Shown here: positions 1 through 7,849 of the stretch, piece by piece
Layout: each line of letters opens with the position of its first letter
Position numbering within the stretch: the first letter of the stretch is position 1
Notes under the pieces: model-generated
The model's database searches: none
The model's input: only the letters and a program-made list of their open reading frames with translations
What the model was told of the DNA's origin: nothing
Assembly: GCA_030668025.1 (NCBI GenBank)
Contig: DAOUUT010000015.1
Span: 1-24,878 of the forward strand
Direction: 5' to 3'
DNA: 24,878 nt
DNA from: Promethearchaeota archaeon
Lineage (GTDB): Archaea; Asgardarchaeota; Lokiarchaeia; Sigynarchaeales; SOKP01
Translations under genes and position numbers: made by a program

Positions 1-1
1 G

Positions 2-409
2 ACTGAATCGTCTTGGTATCTTGAAAATATATTTAAATTCTGCAGGGATTATTACAGGACCCGAAGCGATTATCTAAAATCAAACGCGTTAGGTTTCTTA
101 AAGGAAGAGATCAAAGAAAGACTGGGACAAATCGTTAATAAAGACCTTAAAAACGACGAGGATTTGCTTCGATTAATAGAAATATTTGTTGATATATCAT
201 GTTATACCACTCATTCTCACGATAAAACCACGTATTTAACTGTATTTACCATGGATGTTGAATCTCAACTTCTTTATTGCTGTTATGTTGGGTCTAACGA
301 ATATAGAAATCCGGAGGAGCTTTCCAAACAATTCTTTAAAAAGATAAAGAGACCTAGCTCGGAGAAATATGACGGGTCTTGTTTTGAAATCTACCAATTT
401 CTAAATTAA
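2..409 (+). CDS. 3' part of an unrecognised protein (5' end outside window)
   Basis: The frame is open from base 2 to the TAA at 407-409, so at least 135 C-terminal codons are visible and the true start lies upstream of the window. An internal TTG at 164 could serve as a start, but nothing supports it, because the frame before it has no stop. The visible protein is hydrophilic, with a charged helical stretch followed by a more beta-like segment (LTVFTMDVESQLLYCCYVGS). I see no signal peptide, membrane segment or catalytic motif I can name. It lies on the same strand as the GHKL-peptidase gene, 45 nt upstream of it, so it could be cotranscribed. No function assigned. Confidence 0.6.
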   Translation, partial: TESSWYLENIFKFCRDYYRTRSDYLKSNALGFLKEEIKERLGQIVNKDLKNDEDLLRLIEIFVDISCYTTHSHDKTTYLTVFTMDVESQLLYCCYVGSNEYRNPEELSKQFFKKIKRPSSEKYDGSCFEIYQFLN

Positions 410-425
410 CTTTAAAAATTTAAAG
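410..425 (+). promoter_or_regulatory. A/T inverted repeat, possible TATA element for the GHKL-peptidase gene
   Basis: CTTTAAAAATTTAAAG is a 7-2-7 inverted repeat starting right after the stop codon of the upstream gene. Its centre is about 37 nt before the ATG at 455, close to the distance expected of an archaeal TATA box in front of a short-leader transcript. It could also be chance in AT-rich DNA. Confidence 0.25.
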
Positions 426-454
426 GTAAAAAAAGAGAAAAGAAGGTTGGAATT

Positions 455-1852
455 ATGAAAAAATTTGATTTAAATATTGAAGAAATTCTGGAGGATTGGG
501 AAGTATACCATGGTATTCGAGAATTGATTTCAAACGCTTTAGATGAACAAATGCTCACCAATACAAAAAAAATTGATATTTTTAAAGACGAAGAGGGTAA
601 GTGGCATGTTAGAGATTATGGTAGAGGAATTAAATATGAACATTTAACCCAAAACGAAAATCAAGAAAAATTGGAAAGTCCGAATACTATTGGAAAATTC
701 GGTATTGGTCTTAAGGATGCACTAGCGACATTTGAACGAAAAAAAATAAAAGTGACTCTTAGATCTAAACACGGGGATATAACAATCAACAAATCTGAAA
801 AGTATGGATTTAATGATATAGTAACGCTTCACGCTAAGATAAATCCGCCCTCTGAGCCCGAATTAATTGGAACGGACATACTCTTAGAAAACGTCTCTTA
901 TGATGATATAGAACAAGCAAAATCTTTATTTCTAATATTTTCAGCCCAAAAATTAATTGAATCTACCGAGTATGGTGAAGTTTATGAGAAAAAAGGCATA
1001 TCAAATATTTATATTAATGGTGTAAGAGTAGCTGAAGAGGAAGATTTTCTTTTTAGCTATAATATCACTTCTTTAACCAAAAAAATAAGAAAAGCCCTTA
1101 ACAGAGAACGATCAAATGTTGGTAGAAACGCTTATAGTGATAGAGTAAAGCGAATTCTCTTATCTTGCAAGAGTGAAGCTATAGCTAAATCTTTAATGAA
1201 TGATTTACAAAATATTGAATTAGGAAAATCACATGATGAATTGAATTGGATTGATGTACAAGTACATGCTGTAAGTATTCTGAGCTCTCAAAAGGACGTG
1301 ATCTTTGTCACTCCATCAGAAATTCAAAGTTCCTTCAGTGCGATTGATGATGCAAAATCAAGGGGATTGGAGATTATCACAGTTTCCGAGGCATTAAGAG
1401 AAAAACTACATAATAAATTTGATATATCAGGTAAAAAGATAAGGGATATAAACCAATTCTTTATAGAGGATACGGAAAGTTTTGAGTTTAAATTTATTGA
1501 TGTAAATGACTTAACCTCTTCAGAGAAAAAGGTCTTTGATTTCCAACATAAACTTTATGAATTAATTGGAGGTAGACCATATTCGATTTTAGAGATAAAA
1601 ATTTCCGAGACGATGAGGAAAGATCCAAATACTTTTAGGGAAGCAGAAGGTTTGTGGGATGAAAATAATGGTTCTATTATTATTAAGCGGGATCAATTAA
1701 GAAGTATCGAAAAATTTAGCGGGACTTTGCTGCATGAGACAGCCCATTGTATTAGCGGTGTACCGGATGTTAATCGCGCTTTTGAAAATGAATTGACACG
1801 TTTAATAGGTGTCTTGTGTAAAAGAGTATTGAAAAGAAATAAAAAGATTTAG
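455..1852 (+). CDS. GHKL (Hsp90/histidine-kinase-type) ATPase fused to a HExxH zinc metallopeptidase
   Basis: The 465-aa protein begins with a GHKL ATP-binding fold. The N-box is RELISNALDE (about residues 22-31), the G1 box is DYGRGI (54-59) and the G2 box is GKFGIGLKDA (80-89). There is no histidine-kinase dimerisation helix and no membrane segment, so it is probably a cytosolic ATP-driven protein rather than a sensor kinase. The C-terminus carries HETAH (427-431), a zincin zinc-binding site, followed by a conserved-looking FENELTRLIG that may supply the third ligand. The domain order suggests an ATP-gated protease, which is an inference. The start is ATG with a purine-rich AAGAAGGTTGG just upstream. 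It is followed after 32 nt by a 90-aa gene on the same strand, possibly a partner. It sits among defence genes, which suggests but does not prove a defence role. Confidence 0.8.
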   Translation: MKKFDLNIEEILEDWEVYHGIRELISNALDEQMLTNTKKIDIFKDEEGKWHVRDYGRGIKYEHLTQNENQEKLESPNTIGKFGIGLKDALATFERKKIKVTLRSKHGDITINKSEKYGFNDIVTLHAKINPPSEPELIGTDILLENVSYDDIEQAKSLFLIFSAQKLIESTEYGEVYEKKGISNIYINGVRVAEEEDFLFSYNITSLTKKIRKALNRERSNVGRNAYSDRVKRILLSCKSEAIAKSLMNDLQNIELGKSHDELNWIDVQVHAVSILSSQKDVIFVTPSEIQSSFSAIDDAKSRGLEIITVSEALREKLHNKFDISGKKIRDINQFFIEDTESFEFKFIDVNDLTSSEKKVFDFQHKLYELIGGRPYSILEIKISETMRKDPNTFREAEGLWDENNGSIIIKRDQLRSIEKFSGTLLHETAHCISGVPDVNRAFENELTRLIGVLCKRVLKRNKKI

Positions 1853-1884
1853 GAAATTCAAATTAAAAATAATGGTAATAATAA

Positions 1885-2157
1885 ATGAAAGATAATATTT
1901 TTAAAACTTTCTCAAATGAACAAATTGCTCAAATTATTTATGATGAGTTTGTAAAGGATAATAGCCTAAATAATCATAATCTAAGAAATAAAATTAAGAG
2001 TTTTGAGGACGTATTTTGGTCAAGATATCAAACTGAGGAAAACTTCCAAGATCCAGACTTAGAGCATCGACAATGGGAAATAGACGATATAGGTTGGTTT
2101 AAAATCATAGAATTAGAAAAGGAATTGGTATTGAAGCGCAATAAAGGATCCCACTGA
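1885..2157 (+). CDS. Small acidic protein of unknown function
   Basis: A 90-aa ORF follows the GHKL-peptidase gene by 32 nt on the same strand. It is rich in D, E, W and aromatic residues, with the segment HRQWEIDDIGWFKIIELEKE, and has no membrane segment or signal peptide. No clear Shine-Dalgarno precedes the ATG. The TGA stop is followed in the same frame by the OLD-nuclease remnant (KSKFNIPRF...), so the last residues (KGSH) may mark an old recombination junction, and the native C-terminus could have been altered. I do not recognise the family. Its position makes it a candidate partner or regulator of the upstream ATPase-peptidase. Confidence 0.55.
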   Translation: MKDNIFKTFSNEQIAQIIYDEFVKDNSLNNHNLRNKIKSFEDVFWSRYQTEENFQDPDLEHRQWEIDDIGWFKIIELEKELVLKRNKGSH

Positions 2158-2615
2158 AAATCAAAATTTAACATTCCTCGTTTCTTAAAGGTTTTTAATT
2201 CACTCGGGATTCATTATACAGTTTTAATAGATGAAGATCCATATTTCGTACCAATGTATAATAACACTAACCCCTCGAGAATTAAAGGAAAAAGAAAGGT
2301 TTGTAATAAAACATTAGAAATAGCTGGTTTGATTGATGAATCTTTAGGTAAAATCGTTGTAATATCTCCTAATTTAGGTGTATCAAAAAAGCAAATCAAA
2401 ATTTTTTTTATACCCGGAAAGCGAATGTAATAAAAAATCTTAAAAATATTAGTAATTGGGATATTTCCATAACAAATCTATTCGGTTATGATTTTTTAAA
2501 GTCAAAGCAAAAATGTTTGAAGGAAGATAAAAGTCTCGAAAAACCATATCAAACAGCTTCAATGGAGATAAATCCGGGAAGCTCGAAAGTCAAGGAAGCT
2601 ATAGGAATTGTTTAG
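2158..2615 (+). pseudogene. Remnant of OLD-family endonuclease, C-terminal Toprim region
   Basis: Reading on from the TGA at 2155-2157 gives IPRFLKVFNSLGIHYTVLID followed by EDPYF, then GKIVVISPNL. This matches the Toprim part of OLD-family ATP-dependent endonucleases, in which a GK-N-IPRF segment precedes LGIPY-V-DEDP. At the T8 run (2402-2409) the reading frame must change. The shifted frame then runs through NLFGYDFLK and LEKPYQT to a TAG at 2613-2615. The whole N-terminal ATPase half is missing and no start codon is present, so this is a decayed gene rather than a functional one. The homopolymer shift could be a sequencing error, but the missing ATPase half could not. It converges on the PIN-like fragment and overlaps its stop codon. 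Confidence 0.7.
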
Positions 2616-2827
2616 TTTTTTATATCATAAAAAACATCGTTAGCTTTTCTTGCTTCAATAACATTTGTTAAATTAATAACAATTATCAATTTTTCTTCTT
2701 TGGTAACTCGTTGTAATTCCGCTAATACATCTTTTAATAACGGATCATCTTTTTTTCCATAGAAAACTTGAGCTAAATAAATCCACATATTCTGGTCAAG
2801 ATAAAGTATTTTCTTTGTCGAAGACAA
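2612..2827 (-). pseudogene. Truncated PIN-like domain protein, N-terminal fragment
   Basis: The 71-aa frame starts at a TTG 14 nt after the last gene of the operon. It reads KILYLDQNMWIYLAQ near the N-terminus, with the acidic residue D11, and INLTNVIEARK near the end, with E58. This pattern (a YLDqN start, then a strand plus hxxE) is that of PIN-like nuclease proteins normally several times longer, so the C-terminal two thirds are absent. The frame ends exactly where the OLD remnant ends from the other side, which points to a deletion or recombination junction near 2610. No Shine-Dalgarno precedes the TTG. It could be a very short stand-alone protein, but truncation is more likely. Confidence 0.5.
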
Positions 2828-2841
2828 ATTTTTTTCGAAAA

Positions 2842-4314
2842 TTATTTAATTTTAAAATTTAATTTTAATATTTCATCATACCATTCTAAGAGATATTCTT
2901 GCTCAACTTTTCCATTTTCTAAGATAAATCTTGCAAAATCTCTTAATTGATTATTACTTGATTCTGTATATGATTTAAGCGGATTGGTTTGATTTACGGG
3001 TATTTTTCTAAAAGGGATAGACATTTTGGGTGGTAGTTGGATAATCTTAATATTTTCTACTTCAAGATTTTTAATAACCTCTCTATATATATTGCATCCT
3101 CCAAGATCATAATCAACCCATAAGTAATAATTCACTTTTGGATTCGCATTAATAATTTTTTTCAAGATTGACTTTCTAAAATGTCCTGAAACCCCCATAC
3201 CTTTAATAAAGATAAGAAGAGTGTCGTTTAGACTATTCCAATTATCTAAAACCAATTGCGCGAATACAGCATAATTTTCAATGAATAAAACTCTTTTAAC
3301 GGTCAATTCAATAGTGTTAATTTTACCATATGATAAATTTGAAAATGAAACCGAAGATCCAGAAATATTTATTTTTTCTCCATCCTGCATATTTAGAATT
3401 AATTCTCCAGAAAAAGTAAATGAGTCTAATGCTAAGATTAATCCAAGGTTAACGCAATTCTTCTTAGAGAATTTATAAATAATTAAATCAATATCTTGTG
3501 AGTATTTGTCTAATACTTTAGAAGGATCATCTTTTAAGCGTAATTGAGCATCTTGAAAGGCTCTTGATGATATTTCTCTTAATGTTAAATTATCTCGATA
3601 AATTTTAAGCCAAGTACATATGCCAAATGCTATTAATAAATATTTGGGAGGTGTCTTTGCAGAATTTCGGGGAACTATGAGAGACCCATCATTTAATTCC
3701 CAACCTGGAGTATTATCATTTATTTTTTTAATCTGTTTAAGTAATAGATTTTGTATAATTTTTTGGTTCGGATTTAATTGACTTGTTAAGGAAGTGTTAA
3801 TTGAATCAATCTTCTCTTTAACTAAAGATATTTGCTCTTCCACACTGATAAAACCGAGAGCTATTTTTAAATTATCCTTTCCAAATTGAGTTAATTGAAT
3901 AAACTCTCTTTTTTTAAGATTAACTTTAGCAAATAAAGTTTCTTTAGATATTATTCCTTTTTGTATTAAAGAATTTGTAATTTTCTCTGGAGTACCATTT
4001 TTAAATGTTTTTAATATTTTATTATTCCATATCTGAATATTTATCTTCCCTCTCCACATTTGAGCAAAAAGAGAACTAAAAAAATCCAAAATATTTTCTT
4101 TGAGAATTAAATCTTTAGGAAATGATGAGCATGTTTCTATTATTTTTTCATTTTTCTTTAAACCCCATTGGGATCCGTGATTATTACATATAAGTGCTTC
4201 ATAGGACGTCTCTATTTTTGTTCCTCCAATTTCCTCTTGAGATTTGAATTTTTTCCATTCAAATAATTCATTACTACAATCGCAAGGTTTGGATAATAAT
4301 TTTTTAGAAGGCAT
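2842..4314 (-). CDS. JetD/MksG-like Toprim nuclease subunit of a Wadjet-type system
   Basis: In Wadjet systems JetD is the nuclease that cuts plasmid DNA after SMC-driven extrusion. The C-terminal half carries a Toprim domain: LFIENYAVF with E346, then YYLWVDYDLGG with D401 and D403, and further on KVEQEYLL, resembling the JetD C-terminal signature. The N-terminus has CDC (11-13) and CNNH (43-46), a possible zinc-binding module that I do not know from standard JetD. I chose the ATG at 4314 (490 aa): GGAAGAG lies about 9 nt upstream and the overlap with the SMC gene is 11 nt. An upstream ATG at 4386 would add 24 basic residues, but has no ribosome-binding site and would deepen the overlap to 83 nt. 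It is the last intact gene of the operon. Toprim is seen directly; the JetD identity rests on motif plus synteny. Confidence 0.75.
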   Translation of the reverse strand: MPSKKLLSKPCDCSNELFEWKKFKSQEEIGGTKIETSYEALICNNHGSQWGLKKNEKIIETCSSFPKDLILKENILDFFSSLFAQMWRGKINIQIWNNKILKTFKNGTPEKITNSLIQKGIISKETLFAKVNLKKREFIQLTQFGKDNLKIALGFISVEEQISLVKEKIDSINTSLTSQLNPNQKIIQNLLLKQIKKINDNTPGWELNDGSLIVPRNSAKTPPKYLLIAFGICTWLKIYRDNLTLREISSRAFQDAQLRLKDDPSKVLDKYSQDIDLIIYKFSKKNCVNLGLILALDSFTFSGELILNMQDGEKINISGSSVSFSNLSYGKINTIELTVKRVLFIENYAVFAQLVLDNWNSLNDTLLIFIKGMGVSGHFRKSILKKIINANPKVNYYLWVDYDLGGCNIYREVIKNLEVENIKIIQLPPKMSIPFRKIPVNQTNPLKSYTESSNNQLRDFARFILENGKVEQEYLLEWYDEILKLNFKIK

Positions 4315-7177
4315 CGATTGTTTTCTCTTCCTTTTTAATTTTATCAGAAAATTTAATAATTTGAACTTGAGAATTTTCATTCTCATCTAAGAACAATTCA
4401 ATAATCCAATCAAAAGTCTCTAAATAGCCCTTTATTGGATGTATGGGTGTAATTCCAATCAGTTTTTTATTAAGTAAGTGTTTTTGAATCATTTTAGCTA
4501 ATAATTCTCTATGATAATTATCTAATCCTTCATCAAATTCATCCCAAACAAAGAAAGATGAATCAGATTGAGTCAAAATGGCGGTTTGAAACGCAATAGA
4601 AACTCGCCGTCTTTGCCCCTTACTGAATCCAGACCTTTCTAAGGTCATAGGTTTCCCGCCTTCGACTTTAGATACGCTTATATCAAGTTCATATTGACCC
4701 TCGCCTACTTTTGAAAAAGTCAAAATACCATCAAGATTTAAACCAATTAAAATATCTTGAAATTTTTTGCTAACAATTCTCTCCCATTTTCTTAACTCAT
4801 TTTCTAAATTCTCTACTGCACGATTAAATTTTTTTTGACAAGTTAATTTATTATTAGAAAAGTCATCTATTTCTTTTTCAATTGATTCAATCTTTAATTT
4901 CTGAGTTTCATATTTTTTTACTATATCATCAGGTAAGTCTTTATAAGTTTTTAAAACCTCATTTATAGTCTGTATTTTAAAACCTAAGGTTTTTGAATTA
5001 TCCTTCGGTCTCTGTATATCATTAAATATAGATATTATATCACCATTAATTCCTTTATACTCGTAGTCTTTATCTTTAAAAGTTTCTAATACCTGCATCT
5101 TAGATAAGTCTATTCCTTCTAACAAGGATTCGTGCTCAATGTAGAATTTATTGAATAGAGTACTGAATGCAATTGAAACATTAGTAGTCTCGCTTTGGAA
5201 ATCCGTAAAATTCGCCTTATTTTTTACTAAATCTTCTTTAGATGTATTTCTTAATTCAGTATTTCTTGTAATTTCTATTTGCAGTCCTCGAATTTTACCT
5301 TGAGGATCTGATAAAGTTATATTTAGATCCAAAATAATCTCGTCCATTTTTTTTATATCCTTTTTCTTTTGGATCATTTCTTCTTTTTTTAGCGATAAAC
5401 CTATAAAATCCAATGATATTTCTTTTACTCTCTGTTCCTTTCGTAATTTTACAACCTCATCTTCTAAAATCTTAATTAAATTCTCTGCTTCTAGAATATT
5501 GTTTTCTAAAATCTTTATTTGTCTCTCTGATGCGCCCTTACCTATATAATGAGAAAGTCTTCTAAAATTAACTTTTCTTTGTGAATAGATTCTGTAAGTA
5601 AATCCATCTTGGCAAAAAATAGTAGATCGCGGTCTTATTTTAAAGAATTCCTCTTTTTGGGTTGGAGAATCTGCAAAATATATTGAACTCATTACTAAAT
5701 TTAAGAAATCAATGACAGTATCCTTTGGAATTTTTGCTGTCTCAATAGATAAAAGATCGTTCCAACTTCTTAAATTTATATTAGGTATTTTAGCATATTT
5801 TTTTACGGGATATAATAAAAAAGCATTGGTGTTCAATGATCGATTAATTTTTTGAGCTTCTAATCTGTTCTTCTCTTCTACCAAGATGCCTAATCGAAGA
5901 TTACCTAGTGCTACCTCCAAATAATCTATCCAGTCCTCATGCCCTTTTTTAATATCAAGAGTCTTGGCTAATATTTCATAAGGGATACCATTTTTTTCCA
6001 AACCGTTTTGCAATTGTGTTATATCTTTATTTAAGGGTAATTTATCTCGTTTTCTTAACTCCAGCTCACTTTCATATTTTCTCTTTTGATTTTTATTTTC
6101 TCCAATTTTAAGGCTTTTTTCTGCGACACCATTCTTAATTTTTTCTAATTGATTTTGAATTTCACTTATTTCACCCTGATCCGGTAATTCCTTGATAGAG
6201 ATTTCCAATTCTTTCTTAATTGAATTGTATTGAGAATCAAAATTCGTAACCTCAACAAATAAATCGTTCCTCTTGGAATTTAACTCATTTCTTTTATTAA
6301 ATTGTCCTTGGGTGTTAGTTCGTATTGTCTCTATTTTTCCCTCATCAGTTTTTATTTGATTCCTTAATTTTTCACGTTTTACTACTAACTCTTCAATTTT
6401 TTCTGCTTCATAGTTTAAATTTCCTTGTAATTCTTGAAATTGTTCTATATTTTCAAATAATTTAACCTTAAGACATTCAAACTTAATTTGTTGCAGTTCT
6501 TTTTCTTTTTCTTGTTTGGTTAAATATCTAATATATTTCTCTTCTATACTTTTAAAATCAATATAGGCAATATTAAGATCGTCGTTTGCTTTATCAAGTA
6601 TCTTTTCGGCGTTTTCAAACCCATTTTTTGCAAGTTTCACATTATTCTCAAACTCTTCGATTTTCATAAATTTTGCAACCTCTGTATATCGTTGTTTAGG
6701 GGAGAGCATCGACCAAATACTTGTCTTAGAATCATCTACAAAAATTAAGGGATCTTTATAATTCCCAAATTGCTTTAAGTTCGGAATAGTGATATTTTCA
6801 GTAGTTCCATTCGCACGACGTATATATCTCTTATTTCTTTTACCATTAAAGGCTTCCAGCACAATAGTTAATTCTTCATTTTCATTATATGCATGAAGAA
6901 AATCTGGACCGGTATTTACAACGGTAAGTTCAATCAAAGCAACATCTTCGTAATGGATTGTATCCTCTTCTTTAATATTTGTATAGTGGAAAAATTCCTC
7001 TGCGTTATCTATATCTTTTCCGAGTGCATACTGAATTGCTTCTAATATACTTGATTTTCCGCTACCACTAATACCCATAGTGTAGCACTTGTCATCAACT
7101 TGACCTAACGGTATGATGGTACTTTTATGACTTTTAAAATTTTTTATTAGTAATTTTATTGGTATTGGATATCCCAT
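4304..7177 (-). CDS. JetC/MksB-like SMC-family ATPase
   Basis: The 957-aa protein has the SMC layout. Walker A is GISGSGKSS (35-43), followed by a long coiled coil, a central globular hinge (about 390-550, ending near YIGKGASERQIKIL), a returning coiled coil, an ABC signature FSKGQRRRVSIAF (SKGQ at 852-855) and Walker B FFVWDEFDEGLD (D879, E880). SMC ATPases of the MukB/MksB/JetC group extrude DNA loops; in Wadjet this recognises closed circular plasmids. It is somewhat shorter than a typical JetC, mainly because of short coiled coils. The ATG directly abuts the upstream TAG stop (TAGATG) and GAGGAAA gives a ribosome-binding site, so translation is probably coupled. The flanking genes have the sizes and order of kleisin, KITE and Toprim subunits. 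The SMC assignment is firm; the JetC label comes from neighbours and motifs. Confidence 0.85.
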   Translation of the reverse strand: MGYPIPIKLLIKNFKSHKSTIIPLGQVDDKCYTMGISGSGKSSILEAIQYALGKDIDNAEEFFHYTNIKEEDTIHYEDVALIELTVVNTGPDFLHAYNENEELTIVLEAFNGKRNKRYIRRANGTTENITIPNLKQFGNYKDPLIFVDDSKTSIWSMLSPKQRYTEVAKFMKIEEFENNVKLAKNGFENAEKILDKANDDLNIAYIDFKSIEEKYIRYLTKQEKEKELQQIKFECLKVKLFENIEQFQELQGNLNYEAEKIEELVVKREKLRNQIKTDEGKIETIRTNTQGQFNKRNELNSKRNDLFVEVTNFDSQYNSIKKELEISIKELPDQGEISEIQNQLEKIKNGVAEKSLKIGENKNQKRKYESELELRKRDKLPLNKDITQLQNGLEKNGIPYEILAKTLDIKKGHEDWIDYLEVALGNLRLGILVEEKNRLEAQKINRSLNTNAFLLYPVKKYAKIPNINLRSWNDLLSIETAKIPKDTVIDFLNLVMSSIYFADSPTQKEEFFKIRPRSTIFCQDGFTYRIYSQRKVNFRRLSHYIGKGASERQIKILENNILEAENLIKILEDEVVKLRKEQRVKEISLDFIGLSLKKEEMIQKKKDIKKMDEIILDLNITLSDPQGKIRGLQIEITRNTELRNTSKEDLVKNKANFTDFQSETTNVSIAFSTLFNKFYIEHESLLEGIDLSKMQVLETFKDKDYEYKGINGDIISIFNDIQRPKDNSKTLGFKIQTINEVLKTYKDLPDDIVKKYETQKLKIESIEKEIDDFSNNKLTCQKKFNRAVENLENELRKWERIVSKKFQDILIGLNLDGILTFSKVGEGQYELDISVSKVEGGKPMTLERSGFSKGQRRRVSIAFQTAILTQSDSSFFVWDEFDEGLDNYHRELLAKMIQKHLLNKKLIGITPIHPIKGYLETFDWIIELFLDENENSQVQIIKFSDKIKKEEKTIDAF

Positions 7178-7846
7178 CTATTTTTCCTCTTTTTTCTTAT
7201 TTAGAATCTTATAATCATCCAATCGAGTATAATTGAGACTTTTTTGAATTTTTAAATATTCTTTTGGAAGAAATATCTCCAATCTCTCCTTATCAGCCCT
7301 TTCACTATATACTTCTTCCCATACTTCTCTCAAAATATTAAGAGGTATGCAAGCTTTTAAAACGGGGGTAGGATTAAGATACACTATTTCTCCTTCCTTA
7401 ATACTTTCAATCCATCGCAATGACTTTAATTCACTGATTGCTCGCCTTATTTCATTTTCATTTAAATCAGTTACAACAAGCTTTTCTACCAGATTATTTT
7501 TAGTCGGCCCTCGATTAAACTGAAATTCGTGTAATAGAATGAGCGTTGCGAGTATAATTGTTCTTGTTGAAACACTCCTACGTTTTATCTCAATCGCTTC
7601 TGTATTAATAACTATAGGTACAATATAATCTTTCGATTTGATAAATTGTATTATTCCTGAAAAATGATTATTAGCTAATTTCAAAAATTTTTTGATCTGA
7701 TCTTCTCTCTTATCTTGATCATTAGAAAATTTCAATTCTTTAATGTTTATACCCGGTCCTGAGGAAGTTCCTTGTAAAATCATTGAAATTCTTCTTTTGG
7801 TATCTTGTGAAAGCCCTATTGATCCCTTTGGTAAAAATTCTTCCAT
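7178..7846 (-). CDS. JetB/MksE-like winged-helix (KITE) subunit
   Basis: The 222-aa soluble protein has a mixed helix-strand central part that looks like a winged helix (about 90-165, with NEIRRAISELKSLRWIESIK followed by a short beta hairpin). Small dimeric winged-helix KITE proteins bind the kleisin in MukBEF, MksBEF and Wadjet complexes. There is no catalytic motif. The assignment depends mostly on position, between a helical putative kleisin and the SMC ATPase, and on the size, which is normal for JetB. AAGGAG lies about 10 nt before the ATG, 3 nt separate it from the upstream stop, and its own stop touches the next start. These features imply stoichiometric co-expression with JetC. Confidence 0.6.
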   Translation of the reverse strand: MEEFLPKGSIGLSQDTKRRISMILQGTSSGPGINIKELKFSNDQDKREDQIKKFLKLANNHFSGIIQFIKSKDYIVPIVINTEAIEIKRRSVSTRTIILATLILLHEFQFNRGPTKNNLVEKLVVTDLNENEIRRAISELKSLRWIESIKEGEIVYLNPTPVLKACIPLNILREVWEEVYSERADKERLEIFLPKEYLKIQKSLNYTRLDDYKILNKKKEEK

Positions 7847-7849
7847 TTA

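Noticed and set aside
2214..2399. 61-aa minus-strand frame
   Set aside because: Antisense to the OLD-nuclease remnant, whose plus-strand reading gives a clear Toprim match.
4315..4386. Upstream in-frame ATG giving a 514-aa JetD-like protein
   Set aside because: It adds a basic segment encoded inside the SMC gene, has no ribosome-binding site, and the downstream ATG at 4314 has one with an 11-nt overlap.
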